A DNA stretch of 9,410 nt, taken from positions 1 to 9,410 of the forward strand of contig CAMIWY010000033.1 of NCBI GenBank assembly GCA_946402595.1, read 5' to 3'. This document shows positions 1-6,725 of this stretch, piece by piece. Position 1 is the first letter of the stretch, and every line of letters starts with the position of its first letter. The notes beneath the pieces are model-generated. The model saw only the letters and a program-made list of their open reading frames with translations. It ran no database searches and was not told the DNA's origin. The position numbers and the translations under genes were made by a program. Origin of the DNA: an uncultured Clostridia bacterium (lineage in GTDB: Bacteria > Bacillota > Clostridia > Peptostreptococcales > Anaerovoracaceae).

Positions 1-751
1 TTCCGTTGGTCAGGATCTGCGGTACATCGAACATCTGCAGTCCGCCGATCATTGATGTGATCAGCACGTATACGAGGATTGGTCTGATCATCGGCAGAGT
101 GATTTTAAAGAAAGTCTGTCTTGGTGAACAGCCATCAAGTTCAGCAGCTTCAAACAGTGCAGGGTTTATACCCATAACAGCTGCCATAAGCAGTATGGTG
201 GTATTACCAAACCACATGAGGAAGTTCATCATCGCTACCAGACCACGGGTACCTCCGACTGAGGACAGGAATCTGAACGGCTGATCCAGTATTCCCAGTG
301 AAACCAGTGATGCATTAACCGGCCCGTTGTTGGAGAAGAGCGCGAAGAACAGCATCGCGAACGCCGAAGCCATGATCAGGTTTGGCATGTATATAACTAC
401 CTTGAAAAACTGTTTGCCTTTGATCCTGAGTCTCACATCAGTGAACCAGGCTGCAAGCAGCAGTGATACAACGATCTGCGGAATGAAACCAGCGAGCCAC
501 AGAATCACTGTGTTGCCTGCGTATTTAAGAAAGTCACTTTCAAGCAGTGCCTTATAATTGTCTAAGCCAACCGGGTTAGGTCCGATAACAGTCAGACCGG
601 AACGGTAGTATTCAAAGAAACTGTAATATATTGTCTGTGCGAGCGGAACAAACTGGAATATCAGGAATGCGATGAAGAAAGGCGCAATGAAGATATAGCC
701 CCACTTAGCGTAGCTGACTTCCCTTTCCGCTGATACTTTTTTCTTACTCAT
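1..751 (-). CDS. Sugar ABC transporter permease, MalF/UgpA type (3' end cut by window edge)
   Basis: One of the two inner-membrane subunits of a carbohydrate ABC importer. The frame is open for 250 codons from the ATG at 751-749 to the window edge. The start follows a strong ribosome site (GGAGGG). A short charged N-terminus (MSKKKVSAEREVSYAKWGY) leads into a first membrane segment around residues 18-40, and about four more hydrophobic segments follow. Near residues 200-223 is the EAA loop that docks on the ATPase (EAAELDGCSPRQTFFKITLP), matching the family pattern EAA-x3-G-x9-I-x-LP but with Cys where Ala is usual after the Gly. The full protein is normally about 290 residues, so roughly 40 are missing. 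It follows the binding-protein gene by 154 bp on the same strand, so both probably serve the same sugar, cellobiose or cellodextrins by neighbourhood. A second permease is expected just left of the window. Family assignment is firm; substrate is inferred. Confidence 0.93.
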   Translation of the reverse strand, partial: MSKKKVSAEREVSYAKWGYIFIAPFFIAFLIFQFVPLAQTIYYSFFEYYRSGLTVIGPNPVGLDNYKALLESDFLKYAGNTVILWLAGFIPQIVVSLLLAAWFTDVRLRIKGKQFFKVVIYMPNLIMASAFAMLFFALFSNNGPVNASLVSLGILDQPFRFLSSVGGTRGLVAMMNFLMWFGNTTILLMAAVMGINPALFEAAELDGCSPRQTFFKITLPMIRPILVYVLITSMIGGLQMFDVPQILTNG

Positions 752-824
752 TCGTCCCTCCTGTCAGGGAATGCATTCTTAAGAAAAATGCGAAGAAAAC
801 ATTTATCGTCTTTCTAATAAATGA

Positions 825-851
825 GGGGGGTGACCTGTAAGGCCACCCCCC
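825..851 (-). terminator. Intercistronic hairpin between binding protein and permease (attenuator or RNA stabiliser)
   Basis: Six G (825-830) pair with six C (846-851). The stem continues T831-A845 and G832-C844, passes an A833/C843 mismatch, then C834-G842 and C835-G841, around a five-base loop. Read on the minus strand it starts 55 bases after the binding-protein stop codon and is followed by TCATTTATTAG, which is T-rich but not a clean U tract. A partial terminator or 3'-end-protecting hairpin here would leave more binding-protein than permease mRNA, as is known for malE-malF-type operons. The structure is seen; its action is inferred. Confidence 0.7.
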
Positions 852-905
852 TATCTGTCAGGCAGAAGTTAATCCGGCCTTAATCATGTCGTTATCCGGC
901 AGATA

Positions 906-2297
906 TTATTCCGGCCAGTTAACTGTCTCGATTTCAGGATAGATTTCCTTGATGGATGTCTCGAAGTTAGCCTTAGCTGTGTCAAGATCAGCATTTCCAT
1001 CGAAGTAATCCTTCATAGCAGCCTGCATCTTCTCGATTACACCCTGGTCATAAGGTGAAGCGATCTTCAGGCTGAGTCCTTCTGCAGCGTCGGAGAGCAG
1101 AGCATAGTGGTTCTGTCCGCCGAGGAAGTCATTACCTTCATAGTTTGCAGCGAGGTCAGCGATAACGCTCTTGCTGTTAACGAAGTCGCCCTTCTCAGTA
1201 GCGATCTTGTTCAGGATGTCCTTATCTGTTGTCATCTTGATCATGATGTCAGCGATGAGGTCAGCATTGTCTGTACCTGTAGCAGCGGTAATCCATGTAC
1301 CGCCCCAGCACCAGTTAACAGGACCAAGGCATACTGCGTAGTCGCCCCATGCACTCTGTGCAGGATCCTTAGTTCCGTCTGGGTCAGCATTGCCTGTCAG
1401 TGTGAAATCGATTTCCCATGTGCATGCAGGGATGCAGAATACCTTAGCATCTTTACCCTGGTCAGCAGCCCAGTCATCACTCCAGAGGGAAGTCTTGTTG
1501 TTGAATCCCTTGTCTGTGTAGTCCTTAGTCATAGCTACCCAGTCCATGATGTTCTTGTCAACATTGAGTGTCTTTCCATCCTCTACGAATGGAGCAGCAT
1601 CGTTGTTGTAGAAAGGTCTGAATGTGTCATCATATCCGGAGAGCATGAAGTATCCGGCATCTTTCATCTTCTGAGCTGTCTCAGCGAACTTGTCCCAGTC
1701 AGCGAGAGCTGCCTGTACAGTTTCAGGGTCATCAGAACCGAGAACTTCCTTAGCGATGGAACGTCTGTAAGCGATCAGTCCCGGGCAAGCCTGCCAGGAA
1801 ACGCCCTTTACGTTGCCGTCAGCGTCAGAAACGACTTCCTTTGTGTACTCATACTGATCAGCTGTTGCATCGAGTACTCCAGGGAGATCAGCAACGTTCA
1901 TTGTTGAATCAGAGTTGGTGTACTTTCTAGCGTAGTCAGCCTCTACGAGGAACATGTCTACCTTGCTGTCAGCATCAGCACTCTCCTGATTGAGGAGTGC
2001 CTCGTCGAGTTTTGTCTGATAATTGTTGCCTTCATTTGGCTCGATGATCCAGTTAACTACTGTGCCATCGTTCAGAGTTGTTGTAGAACCATCTTCTGCA
2101 ACTTCCTTGACCTCTGGATAGTAATCGTTGAAACGAGTCTGGAATTCATCGTTCCAGCACCAGATGTTCAGGACTTTGCCCTGCTCACCGGAGTCAGCGG
2201 AACCGCTGTCGCTGCTTCCGCCGCCGCATGCAGCAAGTCCGAATGCCATTGTTGCGATAAGAGCAAAGCTCATGATCGCTTTCCATGTCTTCTTCAT
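906..2297 (-). CDS. Carbohydrate ABC transporter substrate-binding lipoprotein
   Basis: Extracellular, membrane-anchored receptor of a sugar ABC importer, 463 residues. The start is the ATG at 2297-2295, preceded by AAGGAGGAATCTT. An upstream in-frame ATG would run back into the regulator gene and lacks a signal peptide at its start. Residues 1-24 are a type II signal: two lysines, a hydrophobic core and lipobox LAAC with Cys24 as the lipidated residue. A Gly/Ser/Asp-rich tether follows (about 25-40), then the mature domain opening with VLNIWCWNDEFQTRF, the typical first strand of family-1 extracellular solute-binding proteins. The protein is acidic and rich in Trp and Tyr, as expected for stacking on sugar rings. 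It lies 34 bp after the regulator gene and upstream of the permease. Substrate is inferred to be cellobiose or short cellodextrins because a cellobiose phosphorylase is divergently encoded. Another beta-glucoside is possible. Confidence 0.93.
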   Translation of the reverse strand: MKKTWKAIMSFALIATMAFGLAACGGGSSDSGSADSGEQGKVLNIWCWNDEFQTRFNDYYPEVKEVAEDGSTTTLNDGTVVNWIIEPNEGNNYQTKLDEALLNQESADADSKVDMFLVEADYARKYTNSDSTMNVADLPGVLDATADQYEYTKEVVSDADGNVKGVSWQACPGLIAYRRSIAKEVLGSDDPETVQAALADWDKFAETAQKMKDAGYFMLSGYDDTFRPFYNNDAAPFVEDGKTLNVDKNIMDWVAMTKDYTDKGFNNKTSLWSDDWAADQGKDAKVFCIPACTWEIDFTLTGNADPDGTKDPAQSAWGDYAVCLGPVNWCWGGTWITAATGTDNADLIADIMIKMTTDKDILNKIATEKGDFVNSKSVIADLAANYEGNDFLGGQNHYALLSDAAEGLSLKIASPYDQGVIEKMQAAMKDYFDGNADLDTAKANFETSIKEIYPEIETVNWPE

Positions 2298-2321
2298 AAG
2301 ATTCCTCCTTAAGAATAAAGC

Positions 2322-2340
2322 AAAATGTGGGTCACATTTT
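2322..2340 (-). other. Hairpin spanning the regulator stop codon
   Basis: AAAATGTG at 2322-2329 is the exact reverse complement of CACATTTT at 2333-2340, with a three-base loop that includes a base of the TGA stop of the LacI-family gene. On the minus strand the right arm ends in TTTT and is followed by GCTTTATTCTT before the ribosome site of the binding-protein gene. The stem has only two G-C pairs, so it is a weak terminator at best. It could attenuate or mark an RNA-processing point between regulator and transporter. The inverted repeat is certain; its role is not. Confidence 0.45.
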
Positions 2341-3351
2341 CTCATCCCACTCTCTAACGCTTGATCCGGAAACAAGTTGGCCAGACACCATGATCTGTTC
2401 TGCCGCGCACGTCGATCTGTGTTCGATAGTCTCAATGAGCTTTCTTACAGATTCTTTTCCGATCCTGTCAGCATCCTGATGCCAGGTAGTAAGCGGTGGC
2501 TGAAGAAGTCCCGAGAGGTTGATCCCGTCGTATCCGCATACGCTGATATCTTCAGGTACCCTCAGTCCTCTTCTGGTCAGCTCTGCCTGTCCACCAAGGA
2601 AGGAGATATCGTCAGGGAACATGATCGCTGTAGGAGGATCAGGCAGATCCATCAGTCTGGCAGTTGCCTCTCTGACTACTTCTGCATCATGATACCTTCC
2701 CTGTACCATGTACTCAGGCGGTATGCTGACACCGTGCTCCTTCAGTGCCTTATTGAAACCCACAAGTCTCTTGTTGGTGACTGAAGTCTGTTCTCCGAAG
2801 ATATATCCTATCTTTCTGTGTCCCATGTTCAGAAGATACGATGTAAGTTCGTATGCCCCTTCGACATTGTCGGACAGTACAGAGCTCACATTGTCGAATG
2901 CATAATCGATGGTTACGACCGGCACATCGCTGTTGATGAGTTCATGTACAGCCTTGCTGTCAAAATTGACACTGGCGATAACAACTCCGTCACAGTTTCT
3001 GTAAAGGCAGTGCTGGAGGAATGACATCTTGCGCTTTCCCAGCTTCTGGCTGATGAACGTGATGTCATATCCGCTGATCTCAGCTTCTTCCTTGACGCTG
3101 TTGAGGATGTAGGAAAAGTATTCGTGTGTCAGACCGCTCATGGTGTCATCAACGAACAGGACTCCGATGTTGTGGGATATGCTCGTCTTAAGCAGTCTGG
3201 CAGCTGCATTCGGCGTGTAATTGAGTTCACTCGCCGTCTGCCTGACCAGCCTTATGGTCTCCTCGCTTATATCGTCGTATCCATTCAAAGCTTTGGAGAC
3301 TGTAGCCGGAGAGACGCCGCACTTCTTGGAGATATCTTTAATAGTTACCAT
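2332..3351 (-). CDS. LacI-family transcriptional regulator of the cellobiose locus
   Basis: A 339-residue sugar-responsive repressor. The start ATG (3351-3349) follows GGAGGGAGGATATCA. Residues 2-24 (TIKDISKKCGVSPATVSKALNG) form the LacI helix-turn-helix. Residues 45-54 carry the hinge motif YTPNAAARLL; by alignment with PurR, Leu54 is the residue that intercalates into the central CG step of the operator, which fits the central C-G of all four sites found nearby. From about residue 61 (NIGVLFVDD) the protein is a periplasmic-binding-protein-like effector and dimer domain, with the usual late segment PEDISVCGYDG. The gene is first in the transporter operon, 34 bp before the binding protein, and divergent from the phosphorylase. 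Sites inside and just downstream of its own promoter suggest autoregulation. The effector is probably cellobiose or a product of its breakdown (inference). Family is certain. Confidence 0.95.
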   Translation of the reverse strand: MVTIKDISKKCGVSPATVSKALNGYDDISEETIRLVRQTASELNYTPNAAARLLKTSISHNIGVLFVDDTMSGLTHEYFSYILNSVKEEAEISGYDITFISQKLGKRKMSFLQHCLYRNCDGVVIASVNFDSKAVHELINSDVPVVTIDYAFDNVSSVLSDNVEGAYELTSYLLNMGHRKIGYIFGEQTSVTNKRLVGFNKALKEHGVSIPPEYMVQGRYHDAEVVREATARLMDLPDPPTAIMFPDDISFLGGQAELTRRGLRVPEDISVCGYDGINLSGLLQPPLTTWHQDADRIGKESVRKLIETIEHRSTCAAEQIMVSGQLVSGSSVREWDEKM

Positions 3352-3393
3352 TGATATCCTCCCTCCTGTGCTGTCTCTTGGTCAAGATGTTTT

Positions 3394-3407
3394 CGAATAC
3401 GTTTTCG
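3394..3407. promoter_or_regulatory. LacI-type operator at the regulator/transporter promoter
   Basis: The 14-bp near-palindrome CGAATACGTTTTCG has a central C-G step, as LacI-family dimers prefer. It is the exact reverse complement of the site at 3584-3597. It lies immediately after the predicted start of the minus-strand transcript (-10 box 3415-3420), where a bound repressor would block initiation or early elongation of the regulator-transporter operon. Binding by the adjacent regulator is inferred. Confidence 0.75.
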
Positions 3408-3414
3408 TAGTTTC

Positions 3415-3443
3415 ATTGTAAAATAAACGTTTTCGTTCGTCAA
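3415..3443 (-). promoter_or_regulatory. Promoter of the regulator-transporter operon
   Basis: On the minus strand, TTGACG (3443-3438) and TACAAT (3420-3415) are separated by 17 bp, one mismatch from each sigma-A consensus box. The predicted start is near 3408, giving a leader of about 57 bases before the regulator ATG. A GTTTTCG operator-like site (3422-3435) fills the spacer between the boxes and another begins at the start site. Confidence 0.75.
3422..3435. promoter_or_regulatory. Secondary operator-like site within the -35/-10 spacer
   Basis: AATAAACGTTTTCG has a perfect right half (GTTTTCG) and central CG, but a degenerate left half. It falls in the spacer of the minus-strand promoter. 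Its centre is 28 bp from that of the site at 3394-3407. It is a plausible weaker binding site for the LacI-family protein, or a half-site. Confidence 0.5.
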
Positions 3444-3472
3444 TACCTCTTTTGAATTTTTTTCGATATTTT

Positions 3473-3486
3473 ATGAATCGTTTTCG
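3473..3486. promoter_or_regulatory. Auxiliary operator-like site in the middle of the divergent region
   Basis: ATGAATCGTTTTCG again holds GTTTTCG with a central CG and a weak left half. It shares the 10-mer CGTTTTCGTT with the site at 3422-3435. It lies upstream of both promoters and could be an auxiliary site. It also partly resembles a CcpA catabolite-response element, so carbon catabolite control is an alternative. Confidence 0.4.
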
Positions 3487-3542
3487 TTGTCCAAATAAAC
3501 CACCAATTTAAAAAGAAAATTGTATGCAGCAACAAATTATGG

Positions 3543-3571
3543 TTTACAATGAGCGGAATTTCCAATATAAT
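3543..3571 (+). promoter_or_regulatory. Promoter of cellobiose phosphorylase gene
   Basis: TTTACA (3543-3548) and a perfect TATAAT (3566-3571) are separated by 17 bp, a near-consensus sigma-A promoter. The predicted start is near 3578, giving a short leader of about 38 bases. An operator begins about six bases after that start, so a strong promoter appears to be held down by repression. Confidence 0.8.
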
Positions 3572-3583
3572 GATGTCAAATAG

Positions 3584-3597
3584 CGAAAACGTATTCG
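3584..3597. promoter_or_regulatory. LacI-type operator at the cellobiose phosphorylase promoter
   Basis: CGAAAACGTATTCG is the exact reverse complement of the site at 3394-3407. It sits between the predicted transcription start (about 3578) and the ribosome site of the phosphorylase gene. Its centre is 190 bp from that of the partner site, close to 18 helical turns, so looping is conceivable. Repression by the adjacent LacI-family protein is inferred from position and symmetry. Confidence 0.78.
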
Positions 3598-3615
3598 TAA
3601 GAAAGGATCAAATTC

Positions 3616-6051
3616 ATGAAATTCGGATATTTTGACGATACCAACAGGGAGTATGTGATAACGACCCCTCAGACTCCCCTGCCATGGATCAATTACCTAG
3701 GATCCCAGGATTTCTTCAGACTCATCTCCAACACATCCGGCGGATACTGCTTCTACAGGGATGCCAAGCTGATGAGACTGACACGCTACCGCTACAACAA
3801 CTCACCGATCGACTGCGGCGGTCACTACTACTATATTAAGGATGGAAACAACGTCTGGAACCCGGGCTGGCAGCCTGTTCAGACTAAACTTGATTCATAT
3901 GTCTGCCGTCACGGTCTCGGATATACTGTTTTCGAGTCATCTCTCAAAGGCATCAAGGCTTCACAGGAAGTATTTGTTCCGCTCGGAGAGAACTGTGAGG
4001 TGACCAGGATCACTCTTACCAACACATCTGCAAGAGACCGCATGATAGATCTTTACAGCTATGTTGAATTCTGTCTGTGGGATGCTCATGATGATTCGAC
4101 GAACTTCCAGCGCAACTTCTCCATAGGTGAAGTTGAGGTCAAAGGATCAGATATTTATCACAAGACAGAGTACAGAGAGAGAAGAAATCACTACGCTGTA
4201 TTCTCTGTAAACCGCGATGTGGCCGGATTCGATACCAGCAGGGATGAATTTGTCGGACTCTATAACGGTCCTCAGCATCCGCAGGCTGTTTTCGCAGGTG
4301 AAAGCCATAACAGCATCGCTCATGGCTGGGCACCTGTAGGAAGCCATCACCTCAAGGTCGCACTCGGACCCGGAGAATCCGCATCATGTATATTCGTCCT
4401 CGGATACTGCGAGAATCCTCAGGATCAGAAGTTTGAGGCTCCGGGAATCATAAACAAGAAGCCTGCAGAGGAAATGCTGGCAAAGTTCAGGACAGATGAG
4501 CAGTTTGATGCAGCATTCGCTGAGCTTAAGAAATACTGGGACGGTCTCCTTTCGAGCTACAGCATCAGGAGCTCTGATGAGAAGCTCAACAGACTGGTCA
4601 ACGTATGGAATCAGTACCAGTGCATGGTCACATTCAACATGAGCAGATCGGCCAGCTATTATGAAAGCGGCCTCGGACGCGGAATGGGATTCCGTGATTC
4701 CTGTCAGGACCTTCTCGGTTTTGTCCACCTCATACCTGAGCGTGCAAGAGAGAGGATCATTGATATCGCAAACACACAGTTCCCTGACGGCAGCACTTAT
4801 CATCAGTACCAGCCGCTTACAAAGCGCGGCAACATGGCTGTAGGAAGCGGATTCAACGATGATCCGCTGTGGCTCATCGCAGGAACTGCAGCATATCTCA
4901 GAGAGACCGGGGACTTCTCGATCCTCGATGAAATGTGCACATATGATAATGACGAGAACAACAAGGCTACCCTTCTCGACCATCTGAGAAAGAGCTTTGA
5001 ATACACATCAACCCATCTTGGTCCGCACGAGCTGCCTCTCATAGGCCGTGCAGACTGGAACGACTGTCTCAACCTGAACTGCTTCTCCGAGCATCCGGGC
5101 GAGAGCTTCCAGACAACCGGACCGAGCGAAGGACCTGTTGCAGAGAGCGTCTTCATTGCGGGCATGTATGTAAAATACGGAAAAGAGCTCGCAGAGATAC
5201 TCCAGCACACTGGCAATAAGGCAGAGGCAACAGAGATACTCTTCCAGGTACAGGCAATGGAAGGCGCCATCCTCGAGAGCGGATGGGACGGAGACTGGTT
5301 CTTAAGAGCATATGATGCTTTTTCAAACCCGGTAGGCAGCAAGGCCTGTGAAGAAGGTCAGATCTTCATCGAGCCGCAGGGAATGTGCGTAATGGCAGGC
5401 GTCGGAGTTGAGTCAGGACAGGCTGCTCAGGCTCTTGCAAGCGTTGAGAAGCATCTTGACACAGAGTACGGAATCGTTCTCCTGCAGCCTCCTTACACAA
5501 AGTATCACGTAGAGCTCGGAGAGATCACATCCTACCCTCCTGGGTATAAGGAAAATGCCGGCATCTTCTGCCACAACAATCCATGGATCGCATGTGCTGA
5601 GACAGTGCTCGGACACGGCGACCGTGCATTCGACGTGTTCCGCAGGACTTGCCCTGTATATCTCGAGGATATCAGCGAGATCCACAGAACAGAGCCTTAT
5701 GTATACTGCCAGATGGTAGCAGGCAAGGACGCCCCTACCCACGGCGAAGGCAAGAACAGCTGGCTCACAGGTACAGCTGCATGGACCTTCACAACGATCA
5801 GCCAGTATATTCTCGGAATCCAGCCTACTATGGACGGTCTCAGAGTAGACCCGTGCATACCGTCAGATGTCAGGGGATTCAACTGTGACAGAAAGTTCAG
5901 AGGCTCTGTATATCACATAAGCGTGGACAATTCCGCAGGAGTACAGAAAGGTATCAGCAGGATCACAGTCAACGGCGAAGAGCTTCCGTCACTGACAATC
6001 CCTGTTCCTGAGAGAGCCGGAGAATTCGACGTAAGAGTCGTAATGGGATAA
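3616..6051 (+). CDS. cbp: Cellobiose phosphorylase (GH94)
   Basis: Cytoplasmic enzyme that splits cellobiose with phosphate into alpha-glucose 1-phosphate and glucose, conserving bond energy. It has 811 residues, the length I recall for the Clostridium thermocellum enzyme, and strong similarity from the first residues (MKFGYFDD, EYVITTPQTPLPWINYLG). The N-terminal beta-sandwich covers about the first 300 residues, followed by the (alpha/alpha)6 catalytic barrel and a small C-terminal beta domain. The general acid is expected to be Asp483 in GRADWNDCLN. Arg355 (GLGRGMGFRD), His653 (IFCHNN), Thr718 and Gly719 (NSWLTGTAAW) line up with the phosphate-binding residues as I recall them from the Cellvibrio gilvus enzyme. 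No signal peptide is present. The ATG follows AGAAAGGA by nine bases. It is divergent from the transporter operon and under an operator-controlled promoter. Related GH94 chitobiose or cellodextrin phosphorylases are less likely given length and motif identity. Confidence 0.96.
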   Translation: MKFGYFDDTNREYVITTPQTPLPWINYLGSQDFFRLISNTSGGYCFYRDAKLMRLTRYRYNNSPIDCGGHYYYIKDGNNVWNPGWQPVQTKLDSYVCRHGLGYTVFESSLKGIKASQEVFVPLGENCEVTRITLTNTSARDRMIDLYSYVEFCLWDAHDDSTNFQRNFSIGEVEVKGSDIYHKTEYRERRNHYAVFSVNRDVAGFDTSRDEFVGLYNGPQHPQAVFAGESHNSIAHGWAPVGSHHLKVALGPGESASCIFVLGYCENPQDQKFEAPGIINKKPAEEMLAKFRTDEQFDAAFAELKKYWDGLLSSYSIRSSDEKLNRLVNVWNQYQCMVTFNMSRSASYYESGLGRGMGFRDSCQDLLGFVHLIPERARERIIDIANTQFPDGSTYHQYQPLTKRGNMAVGSGFNDDPLWLIAGTAAYLRETGDFSILDEMCTYDNDENNKATLLDHLRKSFEYTSTHLGPHELPLIGRADWNDCLNLNCFSEHPGESFQTTGPSEGPVAESVFIAGMYVKYGKELAEILQHTGNKAEATEILFQVQAMEGAILESGWDGDWFLRAYDAFSNPVGSKACEEGQIFIEPQGMCVMAGVGVESGQAAQALASVEKHLDTEYGIVLLQPPYTKYHVELGEITSYPPGYKENAGIFCHNNPWIACAETVLGHGDRAFDVFRRTCPVYLEDISEIHRTEPYVYCQMVAGKDAPTHGEGKNSWLTGTAAWTFTTISQYILGIQPTMDGLRVDPCIPSDVRGFNCDRKFRGSVYHISVDNSAGVQKGISRITVNGEELPSLTIPVPERAGEFDVRVVMG

Positions 6052-6077
6052 TCATTCCGGATAATCTGAAAAAAGAA

Positions 6078-6116
6078 AAAATGCTGCACCGCCTGATCAC
6101 GGCTGTGCAGCATTTT
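6078..6116. terminator. Bidirectional intrinsic terminator
   Basis: AAAATGCTGCAC (6078-6089) pairs perfectly with GTGCAGCATTTT (6105-6116), and GCC (6091-6093) can pair with GGC (6101-6103) across one mismatch, leaving a seven-base loop. On the plus strand the stem ends in TTTT and follows the phosphorylase stop codon by 26 bases. On the minus strand it is followed by a long T-rich tract (TTTTTTCTTTTTT), ideal for ending the convergent DUF5662 operon, whose stop is 48 bases away. Confidence 0.88.
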
Positions 6117-6164
6117 GATTATATACGTTTTTCCCGGATAGCTGTTATTCAGTCATCGGATCTG

Positions 6165-6710
6165 TCAGTAGACGCTGTCGTCCTTAAGCCAGCTGCGGAC
6201 ATATGCGAACGCGGCATCCTCCCCTTCTTCCTTGAGAACTCTCAGCATCTTTTCGATCGCCGCAAAGGTTTCCGGGTGCATCATCGTCCATCTCTTGGCT
6301 CTTATGAGATAGTCATGCGCATCTGCGTCTGTGTACTTATCACCCTTGTAGATCTTGCATGCAGCTACTCTGTCGCAGAACATCTCAGCAACATACTTTT
6401 TAGGCATCTTGTTGCCGCCGAATCCCACCGAACCGTCCTCGTTTATCACATAATCGATCCAGTATTCAAAGTGGTGCTTGTTGCGGCCCTTGTGATGCAT
6501 CCATGCCATCGAAACGCCGGTCTTTCTTCGTTCCTGATCGTTAGGGCTCCTGTCGCCCTGATAATACACAGCTCCTCGCCAGAACTCCACCGGAGAATAC
6601 TTGCTGATGTCATGCAAAAGTCCCTGCCTTACAAGACCGAGCCTGAGGCAGTATCTGCATACCAGATTGCGGTGTTCCGTTATAGTTCTGAAGTGCTTGA
6701 CCGGGTGCAT
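6165..6710 (-). CDS. DUF5662 family protein, HD-hydrolase-like pattern
   Basis: A soluble 181-residue protein with no signal peptide or membrane segment, recognised as DUF5662-like; the function of the family is not known to me. The ATG at 6710-6708 follows AGGACGATAAA and lies 15 bp after the stop of the upstream fusion gene, so the two are almost certainly cotranscribed. Conserved-looking polar residues are His13, His33-Asp34 in GLLHDISKYS, His72-His73 (MAWMHHKGRN), His79-His80 (KHHFEYW) and Asp113 (EMFCDRVAA). The phrase LLHDISK strongly recalls the ALLHDIGK signature of HD-domain phosphohydrolases, and the spacing His...HisAsp...His...Asp would suit a metal site. That is my inference, not an established assignment. 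It ends in a charged segment with KDDSVY. Confidence 0.8.
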   Translation of the reverse strand: MHPVKHFRTITEHRNLVCRYCLRLGLVRQGLLHDISKYSPVEFWRGAVYYQGDRSPNDQERRKTGVSMAWMHHKGRNKHHFEYWIDYVINEDGSVGFGGNKMPKKYVAEMFCDRVAACKIYKGDKYTDADAHDYLIRAKRWTMMHPETFAAIEKMLRVLKEEGEDAAFAYVRSWLKDDSVY

Positions 6711-6725
6711 TTTATCGTCCTGTTA

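Noticed and set aside
1107..1907. 266-codon open frame on the plus strand inside the binding-protein gene
   Set aside because: It is antisense to a clear lipoprotein gene, has no plausible ribosome site or domain, and its composition (Cys/Val/Ser-rich) is what antisense reading of this gene gives.
2298..2435. N-terminal extension of the binding protein to an upstream ATG
   Set aside because: The extension overlaps the regulator coding region, lacks a ribosome site and would bury the lipoprotein signal peptide; the ATG at 2297 has a strong ribosome site and a proper signal.
3473..3486. CcpA catabolite-response element as the main reading of this site
   Set aside because: It matches the central AA-N-CG part but fails at the outer TG and CA positions; it fits better as a weak copy of the local GTTTTCG operator series.
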